Shown here one piece after another: positions 45,084-52,951 of a stretch of 64,000 nucleotides of DNA. The notes under the pieces are model-generated. The model was not told where the DNA came from. It did not search any database and saw only the letters and a program-made list of their open reading frames with translations. How positions within the stretch are numbered: position 1 is the first letter of the stretch; the number at the start of each line of letters is the position of its first letter. Made by a program: the position numbers and the translations under genes. The stretch is from Mycobacterium stomatepiae (GTDB taxonomy: Bacteria > Actinomycetota > Actinomycetes > Mycobacteriales > Mycobacteriaceae). The DNA is taken from contig NZ_AP022587.1 of NCBI RefSeq assembly GCF_010731715.1, positions 4,960,001-5,024,000 of the forward strand, read 5' to 3'.

Positions 45084-47070
45084 GCCTTTTTCGCAAGGGC
45101 ACTCCTCACGTTACTCGGCATACACCGGCGGGCCCGATCCGCTGGCCCCGCCGGTGGATCTGCGCGAGGCACTCGAGCAGATCGGGCAGGATGTCATGGG
45201 CGGGACCTCCCCGCGCCGGGCGCTGTCCGAGCTACTGCGGCGCGGCACCGAGAACATGCGTGGCGCGGACCGGTTGGCCGCAGAAGCCAACCGGCGCCGA
45301 CGGGATCTTTTGCGCCGCAACAATCTAGACGGAACCCTGCAGGACATCAAGAAGCTGCTTGACGAGGCCGTGCTGGCCGAGCGCAAGGAGCTGGCCCGCG
45401 CGCTCGACGACGACGCCCGGTTCGGCGAACTGCAGCTCGACGCGCTGCCGTCCTCGCCGGCCAAGGCCGTCCAAGAGCTGTCCGAGTACAACTGGCGCAG
45501 CCAGGAGGCGCGCGAAAAGTACGACCAGATCAAGGATTTACTTGGCCGCGAGATGCTCGACCAGCGTTTCGCCGGCATGAAGGAAGCCCTGGAGGGCGCC
45601 ACCGACGAGGATCGCCAGCGCGTCACCGACATGGTCAACGACCTCAACGAGTTGCTGGACAAGCATGCCCGCGGTGCGGACACGAGTGCGGACTTCGACG
45701 AGTTCATGGACAAGCACGGCGAGTTCTTCCCGGAGAACCCGCGCAATGTCGACGAGCTGCTGGACTCACTGGCCAAGCGCGCCGCCGCCGCGCAGCGTTT
45801 CCGCAACAGCCTGAGCCCGGATCAGCGCGCCGAGCTGGATGCTTTGGCGCAGCAGGCATTTGGCTCGCCTTCTTTGATGCAGGCGTTGAACCGTCTCGAC
45901 TCTCATTTGCAGGCCGCACGGCCGGGCGAGGATTGGATGGGTTCCGAGCAGTTTTCCGGCGACAACCCGTTCGGCATGGGTGAAGGCACCCAGGCGTTGG
46001 CCGACGTCGCCGAACTGGAGCAGCTGGCCGACCAGCTTTCGCAGAGCTATCCCGGCGCCACGATGGACGACGTTGACCTCGACGCGCTGGCACGCCAGCT
46101 CGGCGACCAGGCCGCCGTCGACGCGCGCACCCTGTCCGAATTGGAACGGGCACTCGTCAATCAGGGCTTTTTGGATCGTGGTTCCGATGGCCAGTGGCGG
46201 CTGTCGCCCAAGGCGATGCGCCGACTCGGCGAGACGGCATTACGCGATGTGGCACAACAGCTTTCGAGCCGACGTGGCGACCGTGAGCTGCGGCGGGCCG
46301 GTGCAGCCGGCGAGCTGACGGGCGCGACCCGGCCGTGGCAGTTCGGTGACACCGAACCGTGGAACATCCCCCGCACGTTGACCAACGCGGTGCTGCGGCA
46401 GGCCGGAACGGCGACGCTCGACGGCCCGGACGCGCGGTTGAAGATCACCGTCGAGGACGTCGAGGTGTCCGAGACGGAGACGCGCACTCAGGCCGCGGTG
46501 GCGCTGCTGGTCGATACCTCGTTTTCGATGGTGATGGAGAATCGCTGGCTGCCGATGAAGCAGACGGCGCTAGCGCTCAACCACCTGGTGTGCACCCGGT
46601 TCCGCTCGGATGCCTTGCAGATCATCGCCTTTGGCCGTTACGCCCGGACCGTGACCGCGGCCGAACTCACCGGCTTGGAGGGGGTCTACGAGCAGGGCAC
46701 CAACCTGCATCACGCGCTGGCGCTGGCGGGCCGTCATCTGCGCCGCCATCCCAACGCGCAGCCCGTCGTGCTGGTGGTGACCGACGGTGAGCCGACCGCG
46801 CACCTCGAGGATGTCGGTGGCGACGGGTCGTCGGTGTTTTTTGATTACCCGCCCCATCCGCGCACCATCGCCCACACCGTGCGCGGGTTCGACGACATGG
46901 CGCGGCTGGGCGCGCAGATCACCATCTTCCGGCTGGGCAGCGATCCCGGCCTGGCGCGGTTCATCGACCAGGTCGCGCGACGGGTCGAGGGACGCGTCGT
47001 GGTGCCCGATCTCGACGGCCTGGGTGCGGCGGTGGTCGGCGACTATCTCCGGTCTCGGCGCCGCCGCTAA
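45076..47070 (+). CDS. VWA-domain protein paired with MoxR-type ATPase (Rv0959-like)
   Basis: 664 residues. The first about 440 are mostly charged and helical (GTENMRGADRLAAEANRRRRDLLRR, LNELLDKHARGADTSADFDEFMDKHGEFF). The C-terminal 220 form a von Willebrand A domain with the MIDAS motif LLVDTSFSM, YEQGTNLHHALAL and LVVTDGEPTAH. ATG 45076 overlaps the stop of the ATPase gene. Such MoxR-VWA couples act as metal-dependent cochaperones; the client here is unknown. The stop overlaps the convergent acyltransferase gene by four bases. Rv0959 is 672 residues. Confidence 0.88.
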   Translation: MAKPFSQGHSSRYSAYTGGPDPLAPPVDLREALEQIGQDVMGGTSPRRALSELLRRGTENMRGADRLAAEANRRRRDLLRRNNLDGTLQDIKKLLDEAVLAERKELARALDDDARFGELQLDALPSSPAKAVQELSEYNWRSQEAREKYDQIKDLLGREMLDQRFAGMKEALEGATDEDRQRVTDMVNDLNELLDKHARGADTSADFDEFMDKHGEFFPENPRNVDELLDSLAKRAAAAQRFRNSLSPDQRAELDALAQQAFGSPSLMQALNRLDSHLQAARPGEDWMGSEQFSGDNPFGMGEGTQALADVAELEQLADQLSQSYPGATMDDVDLDALARQLGDQAAVDARTLSELERALVNQGFLDRGSDGQWRLSPKAMRRLGETALRDVAQQLSSRRGDRELRRAGAAGELTGATRPWQFGDTEPWNIPRTLTNAVLRQAGTATLDGPDARLKITVEDVEVSETETRTQAAVALLVDTSFSMVMENRWLPMKQTALALNHLVCTRFRSDALQIIAFGRYARTVTAAELTGLEGVYEQGTNLHHALALAGRHLRRHPNAQPVVLVVTDGEPTAHLEDVGGDGSSVFFDYPPHPRTIAHTVRGFDDMARLGAQITIFRLGSDPGLARFIDQVARRVEGRVVVPDLDGLGAAVVGDYLRSRRRR

Positions 47071-48416
47071 CGCGACGCCGGACTGGGGGCGTGCCAGCCC
47101 GCTCTGGCGGTCAGCGAAAACTCGCTCAGCGCGCTCGAAATATGCTGTTCCAGATCGGCATTCGAATTGTCGCGGCCGAGCTCGTAGGCGAGGAACGACA
47201 CGAAGAGCCGACCGTTCACCCGTCCCGACAGCAACGCCAGCGCGCCGTTGGTGCGGTACATCGTCGCGTCGGTGACGCCCGGGTACACCGACTTCATCGC
47301 GAAGTAGTCGGCGTCCGTACCGTCCGGCCGGTTCGCCGCCGGGTCGATCGCGCCGAGGTTGGACGACACGACAGTCGTCGCGCTGCCGGTGACCACGCTG
47401 ATCAGCCTGCGAAAGATGGGTTTTGGGATCAGCGGGATCAGTGGCAGCAATGCCCACCGCTCGTCGGGTGCATCCTGGCTGCGGACCAGCGCCTGCTTGA
47501 TCGCGGCGCGGATCTCGCCCAGTCCCGCCGTCGCGGCCGCCGGTTTGACCGTGACGTCGACGTTGATCACGGCGTTGGCGCGGGTGTCGCCCGGGGCGCG
47601 CTGGTTGAGCGGCATCCCCACGTTGACCGAGCCGTCCGCCGCGACCCGCCCCACGCGCTGGGCGAGGTAGGTCGCCAATCCCGCGAGCAGCGCGTTGCTG
47701 GTTCCGCCGAGCGCCTGCGCGCGGGCGTCCCACTCGTCGGCGTCGAAGAAGAGCATCGCCATCGGCAGCGCGATGCTTCGGTCCGGGCCGCTGGGTGGTG
47801 CGGGCCGCCGCTTCGCTGCCGGGGCGGCGTTGTTGCTTTGCCGGGCCATGCGTGCCGCCGCGACGACGGCGCGACCCAGATCCGCGGTGTTGCAGGCGGT
47901 TTGGCGTGCATCCTCGCGCAGCGCCTGCCACCGTCGCCGCGATGCCGCGGCCGGCCAGGTGATCGCATCGTCGCGCCCGCAAGCCGCAGCGGCCACCGCC
48001 TCGCAGAGCCCGACGCCATCGGTGAGGCAATGCGTGACAACGAAACTCACCACGGCACCGCCGTCGGTCAGCGGCAGCATGGCAAGATGCCACCCGGGTC
48101 CGTGTTCGGCATCCGGCCGGAAGCCGGCCTGCGTTTCGAGCCAGGAGTCGATCTCGTCACGCGGCCGCGGCGTTGCCGCGATCTCGAGGCTGGGCCGATC
48201 GCTGGGCGATACCCAGCGGTGACGGCCGAACGGCAGCGGAGATCGTTCGATGCGGCGGGACAACCGGCCCCGGCTCAGATGCTGGTGGAATCGTCGCAAG
48301 CCCTCGATGTCGAGGCCCCGATCGTACACCCAGATGCATTGCAACACACTGGTGGTCGCTGTCGCTCGCTCTCCGAGAAAGAGTGTCTGGTCGGCCAGAT
48401 CCAGCACGTTGCTCAT
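47067..48416 (-). CDS. WS/DGAT-like acyltransferase
   Basis: A 449-residue member of the wax-ester synthase/diacylglycerol acyltransferase fold. The catalytic HHxxxDG reads THCLTDGVG: the critical second His and the DG are kept while the first His is Thr. The C-terminal region has NVGMPLNQRAPGDTRANAVINVDV, VVSSNLGAIDP and an SGRVNGRLFVSFLAY strand near the end. It would transfer an acyl-CoA to an alcohol or diacylglycerol. ATG 48416 lies four bases after the PapA-like stop, so the two acyltransferases are co-translated. Substrate unknown. Confidence 0.83.
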   Translation of the reverse strand: MSNVLDLADQTLFLGERATATTSVLQCIWVYDRGLDIEGLRRFHQHLSRGRLSRRIERSPLPFGRHRWVSPSDRPSLEIAATPRPRDEIDSWLETQAGFRPDAEHGPGWHLAMLPLTDGGAVVSFVVTHCLTDGVGLCEAVAAAACGRDDAITWPAAASRRRWQALREDARQTACNTADLGRAVVAAARMARQSNNAAPAAKRRPAPPSGPDRSIALPMAMLFFDADEWDARAQALGGTSNALLAGLATYLAQRVGRVAADGSVNVGMPLNQRAPGDTRANAVINVDVTVKPAAATAGLGEIRAAIKQALVRSQDAPDERWALLPLIPLIPKPIFRRLISVVTGSATTVVSSNLGAIDPAANRPDGTDADYFAMKSVYPGVTDATMYRTNGALALLSGRVNGRLFVSFLAYELGRDNSNADLEQHISSALSEFSLTARAGWHAPSPASR

Positions 48417-48420
48417 CTAA

Positions 48421-49902
48421 CTAAGCCGCCTCGTCGTCGTCTTTCGTCGGGGCAAGGGCGTACAGTCCATCCGTATTCACTTCAACGGCAACGATGCTGG
48501 ACTGCTCCAGAGCCTTACCCGCGATGCGGGCGAAAATCCGGAGCAGGGTCTCGACGTATTGATGCACCGACTCGCGGGCTATCTCATTGTCCGGGAAGGA
48601 GATCGTGACCGTCGTTCTTTCGGCGTGCCGGTTGATCCACACGTTGATCCCGCCGTGAGACAGGTTGTCGCCGTAGGTGCCGAAGTTCGTCTCTGCCCAC
48701 AGGCCGGCCAGTGGAATCTTGCGAAAGTCGAGGAAGGACAGCATCATCGGCAGCTGCGATGGCAGCTTGATGCCCAGTTCATCCGGTGTCGCGAGCTCCA
48801 ACAGCCGCTCGACCGGCACGTGGGCAAGGTCCTTGCCTGCGTCGAAAGATTTCTGAGCGGCCCGGGCGGCCTCGGGGAACGAACCGCCAGCGGTCGGCAC
48901 GACGACCGGAACCATGCTGGCGAACCAGCCCACCGTCATCGTGTCGATGCCCTGTGTCCGGGTGTCCCTTGCGGTGAACCCGCGATGAACCTCGTTGCCG
49001 GTCAATATGTATTCGGCCAGCGCGGTGCGCGCCAAGACGCCTCCGATGAACCGGGCGCCGGCCGCGATGCAGGCGGAATCGAACGCCTCCGTCCCGGCGG
49101 CATCCAACAACTCGACGGTCATCAAATCACCCGCGCTGCTGGTCCAGGTATCGCCCAGCGGCAGCGGAAAGCTCGGCCAGTCGCCATCGGCGTCGCGCGC
49201 GAAGTCGATCCAGTCTTTGATCTCGGGCGACGACAGGGTCAGGTCCGCAACCCTCTGGCGTTGCCGCGCCGTGTAGTCGCGGTAGCTCCTGAGCTGGACA
49301 GCCGTGGCGGGCTGGCGCGGATCAGCGCCTTGGGTCAGTTGTTGATACGTCAGGTGGATGTCGAAGAAGATGACGCCGGCGGACAGCCCGTCGATGTGCA
49401 GATGATCGACGCTGGCGTAGAAGGTGAAGTAGTCGGTGTGCTGGACGATACCGAAGCTGAAGCAACCCCATTCGAGCGTTTCGCGGCTCGTCGTCAGCAC
49501 ATGGGTGCGAACTTGCGCGGGCGTCATGTGGCCCCACGGCACGGGCGCCAAGTCGATGGCTTCCGGGTCCTCGATGGTGCGGCGCACGATGACGCCGTCC
49601 TCGAATTCGAACCAGTTGTGGTAGGTGTCGTGCCGACGGACATGGGTATTGACCGCCGTTGTCATTGCGGCAATGTCGCAGTTGCCGGCGATGTCCCAGG
49701 CGACGATCATCAGCCGCGGCAGCCGCCTGTTCATCGCCTTGCCGTGGTAGGCGGCCCAGAGGTGTTGTGCCTGCTGGTAACTCGGAGCAAGATCGCTTCG
49801 GGGCGCGGTGCGGGTCGCCTCATATGCCGTCGGTACGGCGGTCCACATGGTGAGCGGACCGTGTGGCGGTTGCCATTCGCTAATGTTGCCGAGTGCCACC
49901 AT
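48421..49902 (-). CDS. PapA-like polyketide/trehalose-lipid acyltransferase (condensation-domain fold)
   Basis: 493 residues. N-terminal MVALGNISEWQPPHGPLTMW is typical of PapA proteins. The catalytic HxxxDG is VDHLHIDGLSAG, the second structural motif includes TMTVGWFASMVPVVVP, and LPMMLSFLDFRKIP follows. PapA enzymes esterify acyl chains onto sugars or diols in mycobacterial envelope lipids. ATG 49902 is chosen because AAAGGG lies about six bases upstream; ATG 49938 would add 12 unrelated residues. No polyketide synthase or mmpL gene is adjacent, so the pathway is unclear. It leads the two-gene acyltransferase operon. Confidence 0.82.
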   Translation of the reverse strand: MVALGNISEWQPPHGPLTMWTAVPTAYEATRTAPRSDLAPSYQQAQHLWAAYHGKAMNRRLPRLMIVAWDIAGNCDIAAMTTAVNTHVRRHDTYHNWFEFEDGVIVRRTIEDPEAIDLAPVPWGHMTPAQVRTHVLTTSRETLEWGCFSFGIVQHTDYFTFYASVDHLHIDGLSAGVIFFDIHLTYQQLTQGADPRQPATAVQLRSYRDYTARQRQRVADLTLSSPEIKDWIDFARDADGDWPSFPLPLGDTWTSSAGDLMTVELLDAAGTEAFDSACIAAGARFIGGVLARTALAEYILTGNEVHRGFTARDTRTQGIDTMTVGWFASMVPVVVPTAGGSFPEAARAAQKSFDAGKDLAHVPVERLLELATPDELGIKLPSQLPMMLSFLDFRKIPLAGLWAETNFGTYGDNLSHGGINVWINRHAERTTVTISFPDNEIARESVHQYVETLLRIFARIAGKALEQSSIVAVEVNTDGLYALAPTKDDDEAA

Positions 49903-50259
49903 TTCCAGCCCTTTCTTCGCGTGCTGCCGACATTCCATGGCGGCACCGGAGCAGCGAAAGGCCAGCTGCGCATAGTCTTTCGCGCAGCCTTAATAGACCC
50001 TTTGCGCTGGATTCTTGCGACGCACTTCCGTTACTTAGGGGCCTGTCCCTGTGGCGTCGCTTGCACCCCCTGAGCCGCTGGTGTGGACGCTAGTCGACGG
50101 ATGCGGCAATTTCGGGTTTTTGCGAAGATACGCAATCCCTCGCATTTGCGCCGCCGTGCCAGTAGCCTCTAGGTCTCGATCGAGCCGGACGGGGATCCGC
50201 GCCGCACTAGCCGACGGCGGATCAAATCAATATCAAGCCGGCTGACGTTCGCCGGGTTA
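49903..50259. other. 357-bp intergenic region upstream of the PapA-like gene
   Basis: No gene or RNA recognised. On the minus strand GGTCTATTAAGG (near 49985-49996) might contain a -10 element for the acyltransferase operon. The part near 50260 lies downstream of the DUF1707 gene and shows no clear terminator. Base composition is less GC-rich than the flanking genes. Confidence 0.4.
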
Positions 50260-50859
50260 TCAGTGGGGCCTGCGCGCTTTGCGCTTGATGCCCACACCGC
50301 CCCATAGCGAGAAGCCGTGGATGTTCACTCGCGGCGCACCGGGCGTGCCTTGGCCCGCGATATCGCGGTCGAAGCCACCCATTACCCCGCGGCCGCGGAT
50401 CTCGACATTGACTTCGGGCGGCAACACGATGTTCTGCGCACCCATGATCGAGACCACATGGATATCGACTTCGGTCGACGTGAAGTCCGCGTAGCGCAGA
50501 TCAACCACACCGCTGCCCCACAGCGTGAACGTCGTCAGCTTCTTCGGCACGTTCCAGCGTCCGCGGCGCTCGAATCCGCTCAACAAGGCGAGCAGCAGGG
50601 TGGACGGCGCCGGATTCTGCTTTCCGCCGCGCCGGGGGCTTAACGGCGCGCCCGGCAAATCTGCCCGGAGCTGATCGAGTTCTTCGTACGTCGTCGCCGC
50701 ATATGCTCTGGTCAGACGATCTTCGTAGTCCTTGAGCTGCAGGCGTCCCTGCTCAGCCGCATACGCGAGTAACTGTGCAATTTGGATGCGGTCGGTATCG
50801 GCCGCTCGCGAGAAGTCCTCGCGGGCGGCCTTCGCATCCCGTTGCGCCGAATCGCTCAT
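50260..50859 (-). CDS. DUF1707 domain protein (Rv0966c-like)
   Basis: 199 residues. DUF1707 occupies about residues 10-65 with the characteristic RIQIAQLLAYAAEQGRLQLKDYEDRLTRAYAATTYEELDQLRADLP. The rest (TTFTLWGSGVVDLRYADFTSTEVDIHVVSIMGAQNIVLPPEVNVEIRGRGVMGGFD) is a beta-rich cell-wall-active-antibiotic-response-type segment, as in LiaF-like proteins. No membrane helix is seen. ATG 50859 gives a length matching Rv0966c (200 residues). Function unknown; LiaF-like regions suggest an envelope-stress role. Confidence 0.85.
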   Translation of the reverse strand: MSDSAQRDAKAAREDFSRAADTDRIQIAQLLAYAAEQGRLQLKDYEDRLTRAYAATTYEELDQLRADLPGAPLSPRRGGKQNPAPSTLLLALLSGFERRGRWNVPKKLTTFTLWGSGVVDLRYADFTSTEVDIHVVSIMGAQNIVLPPEVNVEIRGRGVMGGFDRDIAGQGTPGAPRVNIHGFSLWGGVGIKRKARRPH

Positions 50860-50933
50860 CAACCACGAGCGTACGACGTACAACTTTTGCTGCAAGAGGG
50901 TTGGCTAAATCGCAACCATCCTCCTACGCACGC

Positions 50934-51785
50934 CTAATTGCGGTCGGCGTCGTCGGCGGCCGTGGGCGGGGCCCAACTGGGGCGTCGTTTGTGCAGGAAT
51001 GCCAGCATGCCTTCGCGTGCTTCGTCGGAGACGAACAGCCGGGCGGATTCCTCGGTAAGCCGCTGCGCGTCGCGGTCGAACCCTTCGAGCACGGCGGCCG
51101 TCGTCAGCGCCTTCGATGCCGCCAGGCCCCGCGGCGACCCGCGGCCGATATCGGCGACCAGTTCGGCCACCGCGACGTCGACATCGTCGGCCGCGATCGT
51201 GACCAACCCGATCTCCGCGGCGACGGCGGCATCGAACGTCTCGCCGGTGAGGTAGTAGCGGGCCGCCGCCCGCGGCGACAGCTTGGGCAGCAGCGTCAGC
51301 GAGATGATCGACGGGGCGACCCCGATGCGCGCCTCGGTCAGCGCGAAGGTGCTGCGCGGCCCCGCCACCGCGATGTCGCAGGCGCCGACCAAGCCGAATC
51401 CGCCCGCCCGGACATGACCGTCGACGGCGGCGATGACCGGCAGCGGTGACGAGACGATCGCGCGCAGCACTGCGGTCATCTCCTGGGCCCGCGCCGCGGC
51501 CATGTCGTAAGCCGATGGTGGCGACCCGCTTCGCCCGGCTGCGCCGCCCTCGCGATCGTCACGCGGGTTACCGCTGCCGGCCTCGCTGAGGTCGGCGCCG
51601 GCACAGAACGTGCCGCCGGTGTGCCCGAGCACCACCACCCGCACGGCGGGGTCGGCCGCCGCGTCGCGCAGGCCCTGGTGCAATTGCCTGACCAGAGTGG
51701 TCGATAGCGCGTTGCGGTTGTGCGGCGAGTTCAGCGTCAGCCGGGCGTACGGCCCCGTGACGGCGTATTCGACAAAGGTATCCAT
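50934..51785 (-). CDS. echA7: Enoyl-CoA hydratase EchA7
   Basis: A 283-residue crotonase. Oxyanion-hole segments are [20 protein letters not shown] and VDGHVRAGGFGLVGACDIAVAG, and the catalytic region EARIGVAPSIISLTLLPKLS is present. Relative to the 269-residue Rv0971c it has an extra Arg/Gly-rich loop (NPRDDREGGAAGRSGSPPS) encoded by an interspersed repeat at 51525-51557. Its ATG overlaps the fadE12 stop. Last gene of the carboxylase operon; likely a methylglutaconyl-CoA hydratase-like step if the pathway is leucine or terpene degradation. Confidence 0.9.
   Translation of the reverse strand: MDTFVEYAVTGPYARLTLNSPHNRNALSTTLVRQLHQGLRDAAADPAVRVVVLGHTGGTFCAGADLSEAGSGNPRDDREGGAAGRSGSPPSAYDMAAARAQEMTAVLRAIVSSPLPVIAAVDGHVRAGGFGLVGACDIAVAGPRSTFALTEARIGVAPSIISLTLLPKLSPRAAARYYLTGETFDAAVAAEIGLVTIAADDVDVAVAELVADIGRGSPRGLAASKALTTAAVLEGFDRDAQRLTEESARLFVSDEAREGMLAFLHKRRPSWAPPTAADDADRN
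51525..51557 (+). repeat. GC-rich interspersed repeat A, copy 2 (inside echA7)
   Basis: CCCGCTTCGCCCGGCTGCGC onward to CGCGATC, a diverged form of the unit at 53009. It is in frame and encodes the loop insertion of EchA7. Confidence 0.6.
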
Positions 51786-52951
51786 CAGTAGCTGCGCGGC
51801 AGGCCCAGCGATGTTTGCGCGACGAAGTTCAGCACCATCTCCCGGCTGACCGGCGCGATTCGGCCCAGCCGGGCCGAGGCGAGCATCGCCGCGACGCCGT
51901 ATTCCTTGGTCAGTCCATTGCCGCCCATCGACTGCACGGCCTGATCCACCGAGCGGGTAGCAGCTTCGGCCGCGGCGTATTTGGCCATGTTCGCGGCCTC
52001 GGCCGCGCCCGCGTCGTTGCCGCTGTCGTAGAGTGTGGCGGCCTTCTGCATCATCAGCTTGGCGAGTTCGACCTCGATGTGGCACTGCGCCAACGGATGC
52101 GACAGGCCCTGGTGCGAGCCGATCGGCGCTCCCCACACCTGACGGGTCTTGACGTAGTCGGCCGCCTTCTCCAGCGCGAACCGGCCCATGCCCACCGAAC
52201 TGGCCGCGCCCATGATCCGCTCGGGGTTCAGGCCCGCGAAAAGCTGTGCGATAGCGGCATCTTCGGCCCCGACGAGCGCATCGGCGGGCAGCCGGACGTC
52301 GTCCAGGAAGACCTGGAATTGACGCTCGGGGCTGATCAGCTCCATCTCGATGGGGGTGTAGCTGAAGCCGGGGGAGTCGGTGGGCACCACGAACAGCGCC
52401 GGGCGCAGCTTGCCGGTCTTGGCTTCCTCGCTGCGGGCCACCACCAGCACCGCCTGGGCCTGGTCGATACCGGAGATATAAACCTTCTGGCCCTTGAGGA
52501 TCCAGTCACTGCCGTCGCGGCGCGCGGTGGTGGTGATCTTGTGCGAGTTGGATCCGGCGTCGGGCTCGGTGATGGCGAACGCCATCGTCAGCGTGCCGTC
52601 GGCGATCGAGGGGATCCAGCGCTTCTTCTGCTCGTCGGTGCCGAACTTGCTGATGATCGTGCCGTTGATGGCCGGCGAGACCACCATCAGCAGCAGCGCA
52701 CTGCCCGCGGCGGCCATTTCCTCCATGACCAAGGACAGCTCGTACATTCCCGCGCCGCCGCCGCCGTATTCCTCCGGCAGGTTGACGCCGAGAAAGCCGA
52801 GCTTGCCTGCCTCGGACCACAATTCATCGGTGTGCTCCTGCACGCGGGCCTTACGCAGGTAGTACTCGCTGCCGTAGTTGGATGCCCACGCGGACACCGA
52901 CTTGCGCAGCGCCTGACGCTCCTCGCTTTCGATGAAGCTGGTATCGATCAT
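51785..52951 (-). CDS. fadE12: Acyl-CoA dehydrogenase FadE12
   Basis: A 388-residue flavoprotein, same length as Rv0972c. The FAD/substrate signatures AFAITEPDAGSNSHKITTTARRDG, VYISGIDQAQAVLVVAR, the helix LNPERIMGAASSVGMGRFALEKAADYVKTRQVWG and SMGGNGLTKEYGVAAML are present. Glu in NPERI lies where isovaleryl-CoA-type dehydrogenases hold their catalytic base, while the usual C-terminal YEGT base is absent. ATG overlaps the accA2 stop (TAATG), echA7 overlaps its stop. It oxidises an acyl-CoA in the branched-chain pathway of this operon. Confidence 0.92.
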   Translation of the reverse strand: MIDTSFIESEERQALRKSVSAWASNYGSEYYLRKARVQEHTDELWSEAGKLGFLGVNLPEEYGGGGAGMYELSLVMEEMAAAGSALLLMVVSPAINGTIISKFGTDEQKKRWIPSIADGTLTMAFAITEPDAGSNSHKITTTARRDGSDWILKGQKVYISGIDQAQAVLVVARSEEAKTGKLRPALFVVPTDSPGFSYTPIEMELISPERQFQVFLDDVRLPADALVGAEDAAIAQLFAGLNPERIMGAASSVGMGRFALEKAADYVKTRQVWGAPIGSHQGLSHPLAQCHIEVELAKLMMQKAATLYDSGNDAGAAEAANMAKYAAAEAATRSVDQAVQSMGGNGLTKEYGVAAMLASARLGRIAPVSREMVLNFVAQTSLGLPRSY

